Assembly (NCBI GenBank): GCA_018663505.1
Contig: JABJQG010000048.1
Location: forward strand, 106,591-170,590
DNA from: Pseudobdellovibrionaceae bacterium
GTDB lineage: Bacteria; Bdellovibrionota; Bdellovibrionia; Bdellovibrionales; UBA1609
Length of the DNA stretch: 64,000 nucleotides
Direction: 5' to 3'
Positions within the stretch are counted from its first letter, which is position 1. Each line of letters starts with the position of its first letter. The notes under the pieces were generated by a model, which made no database searches, was not told the origin of the DNA, and saw only the letters and a program-made list of their open reading frames with translations. This document shows positions 54,798 to 63,902 of this stretch, piece by piece. The translations under genes and the position numbers were made by a program.

Positions 54798-55379
54798 ATG
54801 AATATGGGAGTGAACTACAACGCCTTAGAGGCCGAAAGAACCAACGAAGTTAAAGCTAACTTTGAGGCTATTTTTAAGCGTAAAGAAACTGGTGGCATGA
54901 ATACCTTAAGGGGAAATGTACTGGGTCATATTCTAGAAAGTGACTATGAACGCGCCCTTAAAGAGCTGGATATCTACTGTGAAGAAAAAGAAGATTTTCC
55001 AACCTTTAAAATAAAATCCATTCGTTACCTTAAACATTGTCGAGAATTAATCTCAGCCATTCAAGGCAAGCGGGAATTTGCTGGACTAAGCAACCTACCC
55101 GTTAACAAACAAAAAGAAATGTTCGACAAAATTGTAGACCATTATGATGAACTTAAAAACTACATTCGCCAAATAGAAGCCATTGGCCACGAAACTTATC
55201 TGGATGACATAAGGTCCACAGCCATTGTTCTAAGAGCGGCAACATATAGTATCTTTACTATCTTATTTGTCGGGCTTATTGTAGATCTGTTTGGAAATAT
55301 CTTTATCACATATAATAACGTGGCCTTTGATGTTAGTGGAGATTTTACCACATGGTTATTTAACTTTATTGGCATGTAA
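54798..55379 (+). CDS. Membrane-anchored helical protein of unknown function
   Basis: The 193-residue product has a helical cytoplasmic part (residues 1-145) and one clear transmembrane segment (about residues 148-170, YSIFTILFVGLIVDLFGNIF). A second, weaker hydrophobic stretch lies near the C-terminus. No motif is recognised. ATG codons at 54798 and 54804 are both possible starts. It is divergent from the coiled-coil gene. Confidence 0.6.
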   Translation: MNMGVNYNALEAERTNEVKANFEAIFKRKETGGMNTLRGNVLGHILESDYERALKELDIYCEEKEDFPTFKIKSIRYLKHCRELISAIQGKREFAGLSNLPVNKQKEMFDKIVDHYDELKNYIRQIEAIGHETYLDDIRSTAIVLRAATYSIFTILFVGLIVDLFGNIFITYNNVAFDVSGDFTTWLFNFIGM

Positions 55380-55406
55380 ATTAAGTAAAAGTCTTCGATG
55401 ATATAA

Positions 55407-55442
55407 AAAAAAAGCCCACATAGTTAAATGCAGGCTTTTTAG
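55407..55442. terminator. Bidirectional terminator
   Basis: An AAAAAGCC...GGCTTTTT stem lies between convergent genes, with an A-run on one side and a T-run on the other. It serves the gene ending at 55379 and the outer-membrane protein gene ending at 55468. Confidence 0.75.
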
Positions 55443-55467
55443 AGATTAAGAATTTACTTCTTAATTA

Positions 55468-56619
55468 TTAGAATGTGTAGTTTACAGCAACTCTTGTAAA
55501 CATATTAGAACCAAGATCTAAGGTACCACTTGATTGTTTACCCAATGTTCCATCAATGGATAAAGCATCAAATTTTAATGATGCACCCGTTGCTACTGTT
55601 GTAGCAGCTAGGTCTGAGTTCTTATAAGTAGCAGATGCTGCAGGAACTTCTGTATCAGTAGAATTCAACAATAAATTTTGTTTAATTGAACCTCGAAGAG
55701 CTAACCAAGAGTTTGCATCAGCTTCAAAGCCAACAACTACTGGCAAGATCATAGCTGTTGTAGTTGAATCTCTTGCGGCAAGAGAATGATCGATCTCTGT
55801 TACATCATTTTGCAAAGCTGCGCTATAAAACCAAAATCCACCAGTCACTTCATTCATATTCGCCCAACCAAGCTCTAAATTACTAATAGTTGCTTCAACA
55901 GTTGCTGCTGCTCCTGCTGTTTCAGCACTTACAGCAATCCCTTTATACTTACCGAACACTTTACCATTAGCAAGATTATAGCTTCCACCTAGTTCAAAAC
56001 CAGATTTTCCTTCAAATTTTGCAGTTGGTGTAACTACGGCAGGAGTTGCATTATATAGGCCATTCGCTGTATTGCCTAGACCAAGTATTAGGTAAGCATC
56101 CCAGCTAGTGGTTGCCATACCTAACCGAAGACCCATTGTGGATTCATCAGCAACACCTGTGGCATCTTCTTTCTGGTTAGCAGAGTAAGTTAAACTTGCT
56201 CCCCAATTTCCCATTCCAGATTTACCAGCATAGAAAAAATCAAAGCTGTTAGAAGGAAGTAAAAAAGAATCCCCAGCTGTTACACCTAAAAGTTGTGCCG
56301 CTTGATTTCTTAAGTCAGACGCTGTATCACTTTCGCTTCCTAATATTAAAGCTGATTTACCAGAACCCATGTTGTGAATAAATCCACCTTCAGGGATTGG
56401 AGCAGCAGCAGAATCTCTTGCCGTAGATGTTCCCCACTCAAGCATAACCTGATTTTTTGCATCCATTAATGATGCTGGATTTCTGAACATGTTTCTAGCA
56501 TCCATAATGTATGCTGAACCAGAATTTCTTTGTCCAAGAGCTTCCATTCTTGCTTTTGAAGCCTGCGATGTAGCTGGATATAATGCCAGACACAGAGCCG
56601 CTGTTAATATTGCTTTCAT
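55468..56619 (-). CDS. Major outer-membrane beta-barrel protein
   Basis: The start is ATG 56619 with AAGGAG upstream; the frame extends further but without a signal peptide. The 383-residue product has a signal peptide (MKAILTAALCLALYPATSQA). The mature N-terminus RMEALGQRNSGSAYIMDARN then MFRNPASLM is a pattern I recall from outer-membrane proteins of deltaproteobacterial predators. Ala/Gly-rich amphipathic strands follow, ending VAVNYTF with terminal Phe. The upstream gap 56620-56941 is AT-rich with no gene. Confidence 0.72.
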   Translation of the reverse strand: MKAILTAALCLALYPATSQASKARMEALGQRNSGSAYIMDARNMFRNPASLMDAKNQVMLEWGTSTARDSAAAPIPEGGFIHNMGSGKSALILGSESDTASDLRNQAAQLLGVTAGDSFLLPSNSFDFFYAGKSGMGNWGASLTYSANQKEDATGVADESTMGLRLGMATTSWDAYLILGLGNTANGLYNATPAVVTPTAKFEGKSGFELGGSYNLANGKVFGKYKGIAVSAETAGAAATVEATISNLELGWANMNEVTGGFWFYSAALQNDVTEIDHSLAARDSTTTAMILPVVVGFEADANSWLALRGSIKQNLLLNSTDTEVPAASATYKNSDLAATTVATGASLKFDALSIDGTLGKQSSGTLDLGSNMFTRVAVNYTF

Positions 56620-56941
56620 ATTTTTCTCCTTGATAGGTTTTGTTATTTTACTTTTTATTAATGTTATTAAATTACATATTTCCAAATGATCGCCTAATAA
56701 TCTGCACCCACGCAAGTCGAAAGTCGTGAAATTGACTCCGCGAATTATCTTTAAAAATCTTAATTTATTACAAACTCATTTTTAAATTTCTTGGACCCCA
56801 TCAAACCGTGTACTAAACTGCGATTGAGACAAGTGGCTGATTCACTGTTGTAGATTAAACACACACTGTGCCTTCTATTTTTGCAAAAAATATTTATTTA
56901 GGTTGATTAATTTTTTAGCTTTTTAAATAATAATAAGTTTT
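56620..56941. other. Intergenic region upstream of the outer-membrane protein gene
   Basis: This 322-base AT-rich gap lies between the outer-membrane protein gene (minus) and a receiver-domain gene (plus). It must hold both promoters. I see no clear box pair, hairpin or ORF. Confidence 0.3.
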
Positions 56942-57358
56942 ATGATGCAAAGCACACACATATTACTTCTTGAGGATGACACTTCACTAGCCGAAATGTT
57001 GCAGTTTGTAGTGGACGAGTTAAACCTACAAATCACAACGGTAGAAACCGTTGATGAGGCTCGAGAAGCCTTTGTAAACAACTCTTCTATCAATCTAGGG
57101 GTCATAGATTATAATGTTCCTGGTAGCGAATCTGCCTATGATGATAAAAGTCATACAGGGTACTTACCAGAACTATTCAGTTCCAGGCCTAATTTTGATT
57201 ATTTATTTATTACCGGCGACACGGAACTCTCACTAAAAAAAGCCAAAGAGTATGGCGCTATTGATATACTGAGAAAACCTTTTAGTTGCGAAGACCTACA
57301 GAAGGTCATCGAAGGCATATTGCAAAGAAAAGAACTCTGCGAATCAAACGCCCTCTAA
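56942..57358 (+). CDS. Single-domain response regulator
   Basis: The 138-residue product is a receiver domain only: acidic pocket E11-D12-D13, phospho-acceptor Asp56 in GVIDYNVPG, Thr in FITGDTE and Lys in LRKPFS. No output domain is present, so it probably acts by protein contact. Start could be either of two adjacent ATG codons. The 3' end overlaps the convergent STAS gene by 15 bases. No kinase gene is adjacent. Confidence 0.88.
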   Translation: MMQSTHILLLEDDTSLAEMLQFVVDELNLQITTVETVDEAREAFVNNSSINLGVIDYNVPGSESAYDDKSHTGYLPELFSSRPNFDYLFITGDTELSLKKAKEYGAIDILRKPFSCEDLQKVIEGILQRKELCESNAL

Positions 57359-57778
57359 GTCAGATGGAATAGATTCGTCTAAAATTTCACGAAAAGGATC
57401 TTGAAACACTTCTTGAGAAGGCGCCCTTTGCTCGGCACTGATTTGTGGTAAAAAGAAACTGACTTTAGCCATCTCTACACTACTATAATAAGATGTATTA
57501 AAAGCCAGGTGCACATCAAATATTTTCATAAATTCAGACTTTGCATGAACGAAGTTTATTTTTTTATCAGACTTTTCAACAAAGCTCTTTAATGCATCCA
57601 CAAAGAAAGTAATTCCCGTGGAACCAACAAAGTCCAGTTCTTTCATTTGAAATATCACATCTTCGTTATACAAATAGCGTAAACATATGGAACGAAAAGA
57701 ATCTATGGCATCGTGGTTAAGTCGCCCTGAAAGCGTGACCACATGAATCCCACTTTCTTTTTTAATTTTCGCATCCAT
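57344..57778 (-). CDS. STAS-domain protein (anti-sigma antagonist type)
   Basis: The 144-residue product has a STAS fold over residues 1-110 (VVTLSGRLNHDAIDSF, FQMKELDFVGSTGITFFVDA). The Ser/Thr in GSTG matches the phosphorylation position of SpoIIAA-like antagonists, although the usual SSG is altered. A Pro/Gln-rich acidic tail of about 35 residues is added. No anti-sigma factor gene is adjacent. The 3' end overlaps the convergent receiver gene. Confidence 0.78.
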   Translation of the reverse strand: MDAKIKKESGIHVVTLSGRLNHDAIDSFRSICLRYLYNEDVIFQMKELDFVGSTGITFFVDALKSFVEKSDKKINFVHAKSEFMKIFDVHLAFNTSYYSSVEMAKVSFFLPQISAEQRAPSQEVFQDPFREILDESIPSDLEGV

Positions 57779-57944
57779 AAAAAATACCTTCCTTGACTAT
57801 ATGCTACATTACTTATTTTACACTTTCTCAGCCGGGAATGATACCCTCATCCACAAACCTAAACTTTAATCTTTATCCTTGAACCCTGAGCCCGACTTTC
57901 CTACAATATTTAAAACTAAACATCATAACCAAGAGATATCAGCT

Positions 57945-60659
57945 ATGAATTTTATCACACAGCGCCTAGGCTTCCTTGCATCTCCTGCCGCAATTGGCAT
58001 AATTACATCACTAGCAATTAGTTTTACAGCCTTTTTCTACTTTAGCACCCCAGAAGATAGCAGAAATGAAAACACTGTTTTTAATTTCTTAGAAATCATT
58101 CACCAAAAATCATTTGATTTAAGATTAGAGGCCAGAGGCCCCAGAGCTGTCTCACCACAAGTGGCTCTTTTAGCTGTGGATGAAGAGGCTGTGAATACTA
58201 TTGCCCGTTGGCCTTGGCCCCGCCAGTTGATGGCCAAAGCGCTGGATCGGGCTGTAGAATTGGGCGCAAAAGTAATTTCATTTGATATTGTTTTTTCAGA
58301 AGAATCCGCCACTCCTGCAAAAGACACCTATGAAAATGTCACTCAAAAGTTAACTCTCACATCAGAACAAAAACAAGCTTTTGAAAATGAGTTAAAGAGT
58401 GTGGATTCAGATTTTATATTTTCTCAAACCATTTTAAAAAGACAAGATAACTTTGTCCTTGGAACTTTTTTTGACGGAACAGTGGATGCCCTATCTCAGG
58501 TTGGCTATCCTAATGCCTGCTTTCATTTTATATACGAACAATCCCCCCCCTTTCAAGTCTGGGATAATGAAGAGTATTTCCTGGCAGTTTCAGATGCTTA
58601 CGAATTTTACTTTTCAGATTTTCTAGCCGATGCTTTTAAAATGATTTTACAAGTTCGAGAGGACGAAGTCAGGTCTCAGTTTCCAGAACCTAAAAACAAA
58701 CGAGAAGCATCACAACTTAATGAAAAAATACTCTCTGCAAAATTTAATTTTTGTGAAAACTGGTTAGATTCAGAAAGTGACTCTTCCTATGAAAAGATTT
58801 CTAGCATATGGCCCCTTGCTAAAGAAGAAGATGAAGACCTCACAGAGAAAACCTATGACGAATGGGTCAGTAAAATCACCCACCCAAGCATATACCTTAA
58901 AAATCCAGTGCCTTTTGTTGCCCGTTGGGCCATGAATATTGATCAGCTTTCAAAAAACACAAAACACACAGGTTTTTTTAATGCTGATTTAGATTCCGAT
59001 GGAACCATCAGACGTTCTCAACTAGTGATACGCTCGGGAAATGCCTACATGCCCTCTATTGCACTTAAGGCCTACCTGTTAGCTAATAACTACAATGCAG
59101 AAATTCAATTTGATATTGATGAAAAACAAAGTGGAGAAGCAAAGAAAATTGCAAAATTTAATATTGTGGACAACGAAACTGGAGACGAAGTTTTTAGCGT
59201 TCCGGTTGATAAAAAAGGACGCCTTTTAATAAACTATGCTGGTCCAGAAAAAATGTTTCCTCACGTCAGCATGGCTGAGATGCTCAACCCACACGAGGAT
59301 ATGTTTGTCAGCTTTCGTAAAAAAAACAAAGATGACGGTACGTGGTCAAGTCCAGAGCGAGTGAAAGTTAATAAAAAAGAGTTTTTAAAGGATAAAATAT
59401 TTATACTTGGAGCCACCGCTATTGGTATTTACGATTTACGAGTGACTCCTTTTGACGAAAATTTTCCTGGAGCAGAAACTCATGTAAATGTAATAGACAA
59501 TTTAGTACGAAGAGATTTCTTACGAACGCATCCTGACGAAGATGCTTGGATGTGGTTAATTCTTGTGGTTTTTGGGATTATTCTTAGTTTTGTAATTTCC
59601 CGTCTAGGCGCAATCACTAGTTTTATCGTTTCAGGAGGTACATTAACTGCCGTATTATATATTGATAAAACATTCTTTTTTGAACGAGGGGTTGTCACAA
59701 CAATTGTTTTTCCATTAGTCCTAGTATCAGTGATCTATGTTGTTTTAACTTTCTACAAATACTTCACTGAAGAGCGTAAAAAGAAAGAGCTTAAAGGTAC
59801 TTTTGCTAAATATGTATCCCCAGCTATTGTTGAAGAAGTTCTAAAAGCACCAGGAAACCTGGAACTAGGAGGTCGAAAACAAAGAATGACAGTGTTCTTT
59901 TCTGACATTCGTGGCTTTACAACTATCTCAGAAGCCCTAACTCCAGAGGCACTCACAGAACTACTTAATAGATATCTCACACCAATGACCGACATTGTCT
60001 TTGATAACAAAGGAACTTTGGATAAATATATGGGTGATGCTGTGATGGCCTTTTTTGGTGCACCCATCTTCTATGAAGAACATGCAAAATATGGCTGTCG
60101 AGCCGCTTTAAAAAGTTTGGAAAAACTAACAGTGCTACAAAAAGAATTTAAAGAACAAGGCCTCCCCTACCTCGATATTGGTATTGGTTTAAATACAGGT
60201 GATATGAATGTAGGCAACATGGGTTCAGAAACAGTGCGAAGTTATACTGTAATGGGTGACGCAGTGAACCTAGGCTCACGCCTGGAGGGCATTAACAAAC
60301 AATATGGCACACGTATTATCATTAGTGAATTTACTTACAACGACATAGAGGGTGATTTTATTTGTCGTGAGATCGACTGGGTAAAAGTAAAAGGAAAAAC
60401 TGAACCTGTTCGTATTTTTGAACTTATGTCTGAGGAACCATTACCAGAGGTAAGACAAAATATGGTGAATGAGTTCTGCAAAGGCTTTAAAACATATCAT
60501 GAAAAAAACTTCCAAGAAGCTCTTGATTGCTTTAAAAATGGACTTGAGTTACAACCTGAGGACAAACTTTGCCAAATATATATAGAAAGGTGTGAAGGGC
60601 TTATCCAAAACCCTCCAGAGGAGGATTGGGATGGAGTATTCACCATGACTAGTAAGTAA
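57945..60659 (+). CDS. CHASE2-domain adenylate/guanylate cyclase
   Basis: From ATG 57945 the product has 904 residues; an upstream TTG at 57879 is less likely. It has a first transmembrane segment (residues 10-32), a large extracytoplasmic CHASE2 domain (VALLAVDEEAVNTI, WPWPRQLMAKALDRA) and then two or three transmembrane helices near residues 530-600. A class III cyclase domain follows (VFFSDIRGFTTISEAL, KYMGDAVMAFFGAP, TVMGDAVNLGSRLEG). Both metal-binding Asp residues and the transition-state Asn/Arg region are present. The C-terminus looks TPR-like. It senses an outside signal and makes cAMP or cGMP inside the cell. Confidence 0.9.
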   Translation: MNFITQRLGFLASPAAIGIITSLAISFTAFFYFSTPEDSRNENTVFNFLEIIHQKSFDLRLEARGPRAVSPQVALLAVDEEAVNTIARWPWPRQLMAKALDRAVELGAKVISFDIVFSEESATPAKDTYENVTQKLTLTSEQKQAFENELKSVDSDFIFSQTILKRQDNFVLGTFFDGTVDALSQVGYPNACFHFIYEQSPPFQVWDNEEYFLAVSDAYEFYFSDFLADAFKMILQVREDEVRSQFPEPKNKREASQLNEKILSAKFNFCENWLDSESDSSYEKISSIWPLAKEEDEDLTEKTYDEWVSKITHPSIYLKNPVPFVARWAMNIDQLSKNTKHTGFFNADLDSDGTIRRSQLVIRSGNAYMPSIALKAYLLANNYNAEIQFDIDEKQSGEAKKIAKFNIVDNETGDEVFSVPVDKKGRLLINYAGPEKMFPHVSMAEMLNPHEDMFVSFRKKNKDDGTWSSPERVKVNKKEFLKDKIFILGATAIGIYDLRVTPFDENFPGAETHVNVIDNLVRRDFLRTHPDEDAWMWLILVVFGIILSFVISRLGAITSFIVSGGTLTAVLYIDKTFFFERGVVTTIVFPLVLVSVIYVVLTFYKYFTEERKKKELKGTFAKYVSPAIVEEVLKAPGNLELGGRKQRMTVFFSDIRGFTTISEALTPEALTELLNRYLTPMTDIVFDNKGTLDKYMGDAVMAFFGAPIFYEEHAKYGCRAALKSLEKLTVLQKEFKEQGLPYLDIGIGLNTGDMNVGNMGSETVRSYTVMGDAVNLGSRLEGINKQYGTRIIISEFTYNDIEGDFICREIDWVKVKGKTEPVRIFELMSEEPLPEVRQNMVNEFCKGFKTYHEKNFQEALDCFKNGLELQPEDKLCQIYIERCEGLIQNPPEEDWDGVFTMTSK

Positions 60660-60663
60660 GCAT

Positions 60664-63012
60664 ATGAACATTAGACATTACTCTTTTTTATTTTTATTAG
60701 TTTTTAGCACGCAAGTTTTGTTGGCTCAAAACTCTATTAAAAAAGATATTTTAATGAATGCGGATAATATGACCCGTAATTTAAAAAACAAAACAGTCAC
60801 TTTAAGCGGTAATGTGAATGTTGTTTTTAAAGACCAGCATTTGAGTTGTGATAACGCCCAGATCTTTCTTGATAAAAATTTTATTATCGCTCAAGGCAAT
60901 GTGGTCTTCATTACGCCAAAAACATATTCCGAATCTTCTAAAGTTGAATATGATTATAAAACAGAACTTGGCACATTTTACGAAAGTTTTATTCAGTCAG
61001 GTAACGTTACCTTAGAAGGCAATATCATTCGTAAGAATGGGCCTATTGAATATTTTGTTGAAGACGCTAAGATTTCATCTTGCATGCATTGCCCAGCTAC
61101 ATGGTCATTCACCGGAAAAACAATCGATGCTCAATTGGAAGGCTATGCTTATGTGAAGTATCCTTTCCTCAATATCTTTGACATCCCTGTATTCTTTTTA
61201 CCAGCAATCCTTATTCCCTTAAAAAGTGACCGTCAGTCTGGCCTACTGCCTCCTAGTTGGGCTAGCTCCACAAATCATGGCTTCACCTTTTCTCAAAGTT
61301 ACTTTTGGGCCATTTCAAGAAGCCAAGATTTAACATTTACTCTCAAAAATTATGATTTAAATGGATTAAAAACTATGGGCCATTACCGCTATGTTCTATC
61401 TAACAGTAGTTCTGGCGAACTAAAAACCGCTCATATATTAGATAAAAAATTTAAAAAGCTAAATGCCGATGGCTCCGAATCCAATCAACGTGAGGATCGT
61501 TGGTTTTTTAGTTATAATCATATATTTAAATTGCCTGATAACTATACTCAACGTGTGGACATAAATCTCATTGGAGATCTTTCTTATTTAAAAGATTATA
61601 CCGATGAGTTGGATGGTTATGGCGATTCGGCTTTGGAAAATAAAATTTCATTAACAAAAAATTATGAATCTTTAAATTGGAATATCGAAACCGATTACTA
61701 CCTGAATTTGTTACAAGACAACTCTGAAGATCATAATAACTTTTCCGTGCATCGCTTTCCTGAGTTTAACTTAACTACTTCAGAACAAGAAATTAAAGGC
61801 AGTGGCCTCTTCGTTAAATTTAAAACACAATACTTAAATGTGGACAGAAATGGCTTCTCTTATGATGACGTATGTCCTGCCGATGGATCTGGAGGTGTGG
61901 ACTGCGCTGACCATCTTGGAAAAATATCCCCTATAAATGATGGATCATATGACCCTGCAGTGGATATTTTGCGAACAGGACATCGCTTGGATATACAACC
62001 AGAAATTTATTACCCTTTATCGGTAGGGAATTTCCTTAACATCATGCCGGCAATTAAATATCGAGAAACTTTTTACCGTTTTAATGCTCTCACTAATAAC
62101 CCAGAGTATTCCAACACCACCCAGAGACGTTATATTGAAACAAGCTTATCCATCAAATCACAATTTTACAGAAAATATTTAAATTCAAATAACAATAATA
62201 TCCAGGCAGAATCTACTAATGAAGTTGCTCAAGTAAAGACCCGATATGTTCATAAGATTGAACCTGAAATATATTTCTCTCAAATACCGGCGGCCACAAA
62301 ACCTGATCACCCCTTTTTTGGTGATTTCGATTCACAGCCAAGGCATTTAATTAATAGCCCTATTTCTGAAAATGATTTTACAGGTAATAATAAAGTTCAA
62401 TTTGATTATCATGATAGAATATTTAACCAAAAATACATTCAATTAGGCTTAATAAACAGAGTAACTCGTGCCCGCGGCGAGAGATCAAACAGTACATATA
62501 AAGATGTTTTGAAATTTGGAGTCTTCCAATCCTATGACTTCATAGAAGGAGAGTCTAAAGATAATCCCCAACCCTTGTCCCCAGTAAGAACTCTTCTTGA
62601 TATCAGAATGGACCACTTTGAAACCTTAACAACCTACGACCTTTACACTTATGCAGGAGTTGAAAATGTGGACTCTCGTGTTAAGTTATTGGATAACCGA
62701 GGTGATTTTGTAGAGCTACGTTACAATCGTTCATACTCTTTAGATGAAAACAATCAAGTGGCTCTCAACACAAAGTCCGAACATTACGCTCTAAGAGTTG
62801 GCGGAGTGACCAAACACCTTAACCTTACAGCTCTTGCCGATTACAATACAATAACTAACGAATTACAGGAATGGAGTGCTACGGCTCTTATTAAACTACC
62901 AGGGAATTGCTGGAATATTATTTTAAAACACAAATCTGTTTTAAATAGTGATAGCGTCACATCATACTATATGGATTTCAACTTTGGAGGGGACAAATTC
63001 AAACAATTTTAA
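60664..63012 (+). CDS. lptD: LPS-assembly protein LptD
   Basis: The 782-residue product has a signal peptide (to about residue 21). An N-terminal OstA jellyroll follows (residues 25-140, NADNMTRNLKNKTVTLSGNV). After it come a Cys pair in ISSCMHCPATWSFTG and a large barrel region including FFLPAILIPLKSDRQSGLLP, a strong LptD signature. It inserts LPS in the outer membrane with LptE. The end reads MDFNFGGDKFKQF. It starts four bases after the cyclase stop, so they share a transcript. Its last bases contain GGAGGGG, which may serve the next gene. Confidence 0.92.
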   Translation: MNIRHYSFLFLLVFSTQVLLAQNSIKKDILMNADNMTRNLKNKTVTLSGNVNVVFKDQHLSCDNAQIFLDKNFIIAQGNVVFITPKTYSESSKVEYDYKTELGTFYESFIQSGNVTLEGNIIRKNGPIEYFVEDAKISSCMHCPATWSFTGKTIDAQLEGYAYVKYPFLNIFDIPVFFLPAILIPLKSDRQSGLLPPSWASSTNHGFTFSQSYFWAISRSQDLTFTLKNYDLNGLKTMGHYRYVLSNSSSGELKTAHILDKKFKKLNADGSESNQREDRWFFSYNHIFKLPDNYTQRVDINLIGDLSYLKDYTDELDGYGDSALENKISLTKNYESLNWNIETDYYLNLLQDNSEDHNNFSVHRFPEFNLTTSEQEIKGSGLFVKFKTQYLNVDRNGFSYDDVCPADGSGGVDCADHLGKISPINDGSYDPAVDILRTGHRLDIQPEIYYPLSVGNFLNIMPAIKYRETFYRFNALTNNPEYSNTTQRRYIETSLSIKSQFYRKYLNSNNNNIQAESTNEVAQVKTRYVHKIEPEIYFSQIPAATKPDHPFFGDFDSQPRHLINSPISENDFTGNNKVQFDYHDRIFNQKYIQLGLINRVTRARGERSNSTYKDVLKFGVFQSYDFIEGESKDNPQPLSPVRTLLDIRMDHFETLTTYDLYTYAGVENVDSRVKLLDNRGDFVELRYNRSYSLDENNQVALNTKSEHYALRVGGVTKHLNLTALADYNTITNELQEWSATALIKLPGNCWNIILKHKSVLNSDSVTSYYMDFNFGGDKFKQF

Positions 63013-63686
63013 AAAAACTAATACTCATCTTTTTTATAATTAATTACTTTCAATTAAGTGCTAAATTAAAGCTCAGTGAAAACTACAATAACCACCTGAA
63101 ACCTGCCGCCAAAGATGCTTTTGACACTACCGGTTGGTATATTTTAGCTGGAGGATTCATCGCAGCTGGACTATTAAAACCACAAGATGAAGTTAACAAT
63201 CAGTGGGTGAAGGATAATATAAGTATTGGAAATAGTATTTTAAAGTTTGGTGATTTTTTTGGTTCTGGTCTCCCGGACCTCGCCATGGCTGCAGTACAAT
63301 ATGAGCATTCAAAACCACATGGAAGGGCACATTTCGAAACTATTATTTATACCGGCGTCAGTGTTGCTACCCTGAAGGGGGTATTTAACCGCAAACGGCC
63401 AAATGGAGGCAACCACTCTATGCCTTCAGGACACACATCCACTTCATTTGCTTCTGCCACATATTTAGCTTCAACCTATGGATTAAAGTGGGGAATACCT
63501 GCTTTCTCGATTGCAACTCTAGTTGCCTTGGAAAGAATAAAAAATGATGCCCATTGGCTTTCAGATACAATTGCTGGTGCTTGCTTGGGTATTTTTTGGG
63601 GCCGGGCAACTTACCGTCACGAACTTAATATTACGCCTGTTGTGAGCCGGGATACTGTGGGCTTTAATTATCAAGTGCGGTTTTAG
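62997..63686 (+). CDS. PAP2-family phosphatase, probable ATT start
   Basis: The PAP2 signature is complete: KGVFNRKRP, SMPSGHTSTSFA and RIKNDAHWLSD (R-x5-H-x3-D). The frame has no ATG, GTG or TTG before a GTG at 63207. Yet about 70 codons upstream read as a signal peptide (LKKLILIFFIINYF, then QLSAK) and a good N-terminal region. GGAGGGG (62986-62992) lies four bases before an ATT at 62997, my preferred start (229 residues). The C-terminus TVGFNYQVRF is a beta strand ending in Phe. The family dephosphorylates lipid phosphates outside the cytoplasm. Confidence 0.7.
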   Translation: MQTILKKLILIFFIINYFQLSAKLKLSENYNNHLKPAAKDAFDTTGWYILAGGFIAAGLLKPQDEVNNQWVKDNISIGNSILKFGDFFGSGLPDLAMAAVQYEHSKPHGRAHFETIIYTGVSVATLKGVFNRKRPNGGNHSMPSGHTSTSFASATYLASTYGLKWGIPAFSIATLVALERIKNDAHWLSDTIAGACLGIFWGRATYRHELNITPVVSRDTVGFNYQVRF

Positions 63687-63725
63687 TGTTATTGATTTAG
63701 GGGTGGGTGGTTTTGAATTGTGGAA

Positions 63726-63882
63726 CTCCCATTGAGATTTTTCCATCCATGGGAGATCGAGGCTTGCAGCCTCGAGCACCGCAATCTAATGGCATCGTGC
63801 CATTAGATCTAAAGAAAAATAATATTCAAGAAAAACCGAATTTCTTTCTTTCAATAGATTCCCCCACACGACGTGGGGGAAT
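63726..63882. ncRNA. Candidate structured RNA: four successive hairpins
   Basis: The hairpins are 63726-63755 (7-bp stem), 63758-63774 (6 bp, loop TTGCA), 63784-63808 (11 bp, loop TCG) and 63858-63882 (10 bp, loop ACGAC). All stems are perfect. The stretch separates the PAP2 gene from an insertion sequence. A frame passes through it on the plus strand but has no ribosome binding site and tracks the hairpins, so I do not call it a gene. Expression is unproven. Confidence 0.5.
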
Positions 63883-63902
63883 TGGCGGGTTCGGGCTGCC
63901 GT

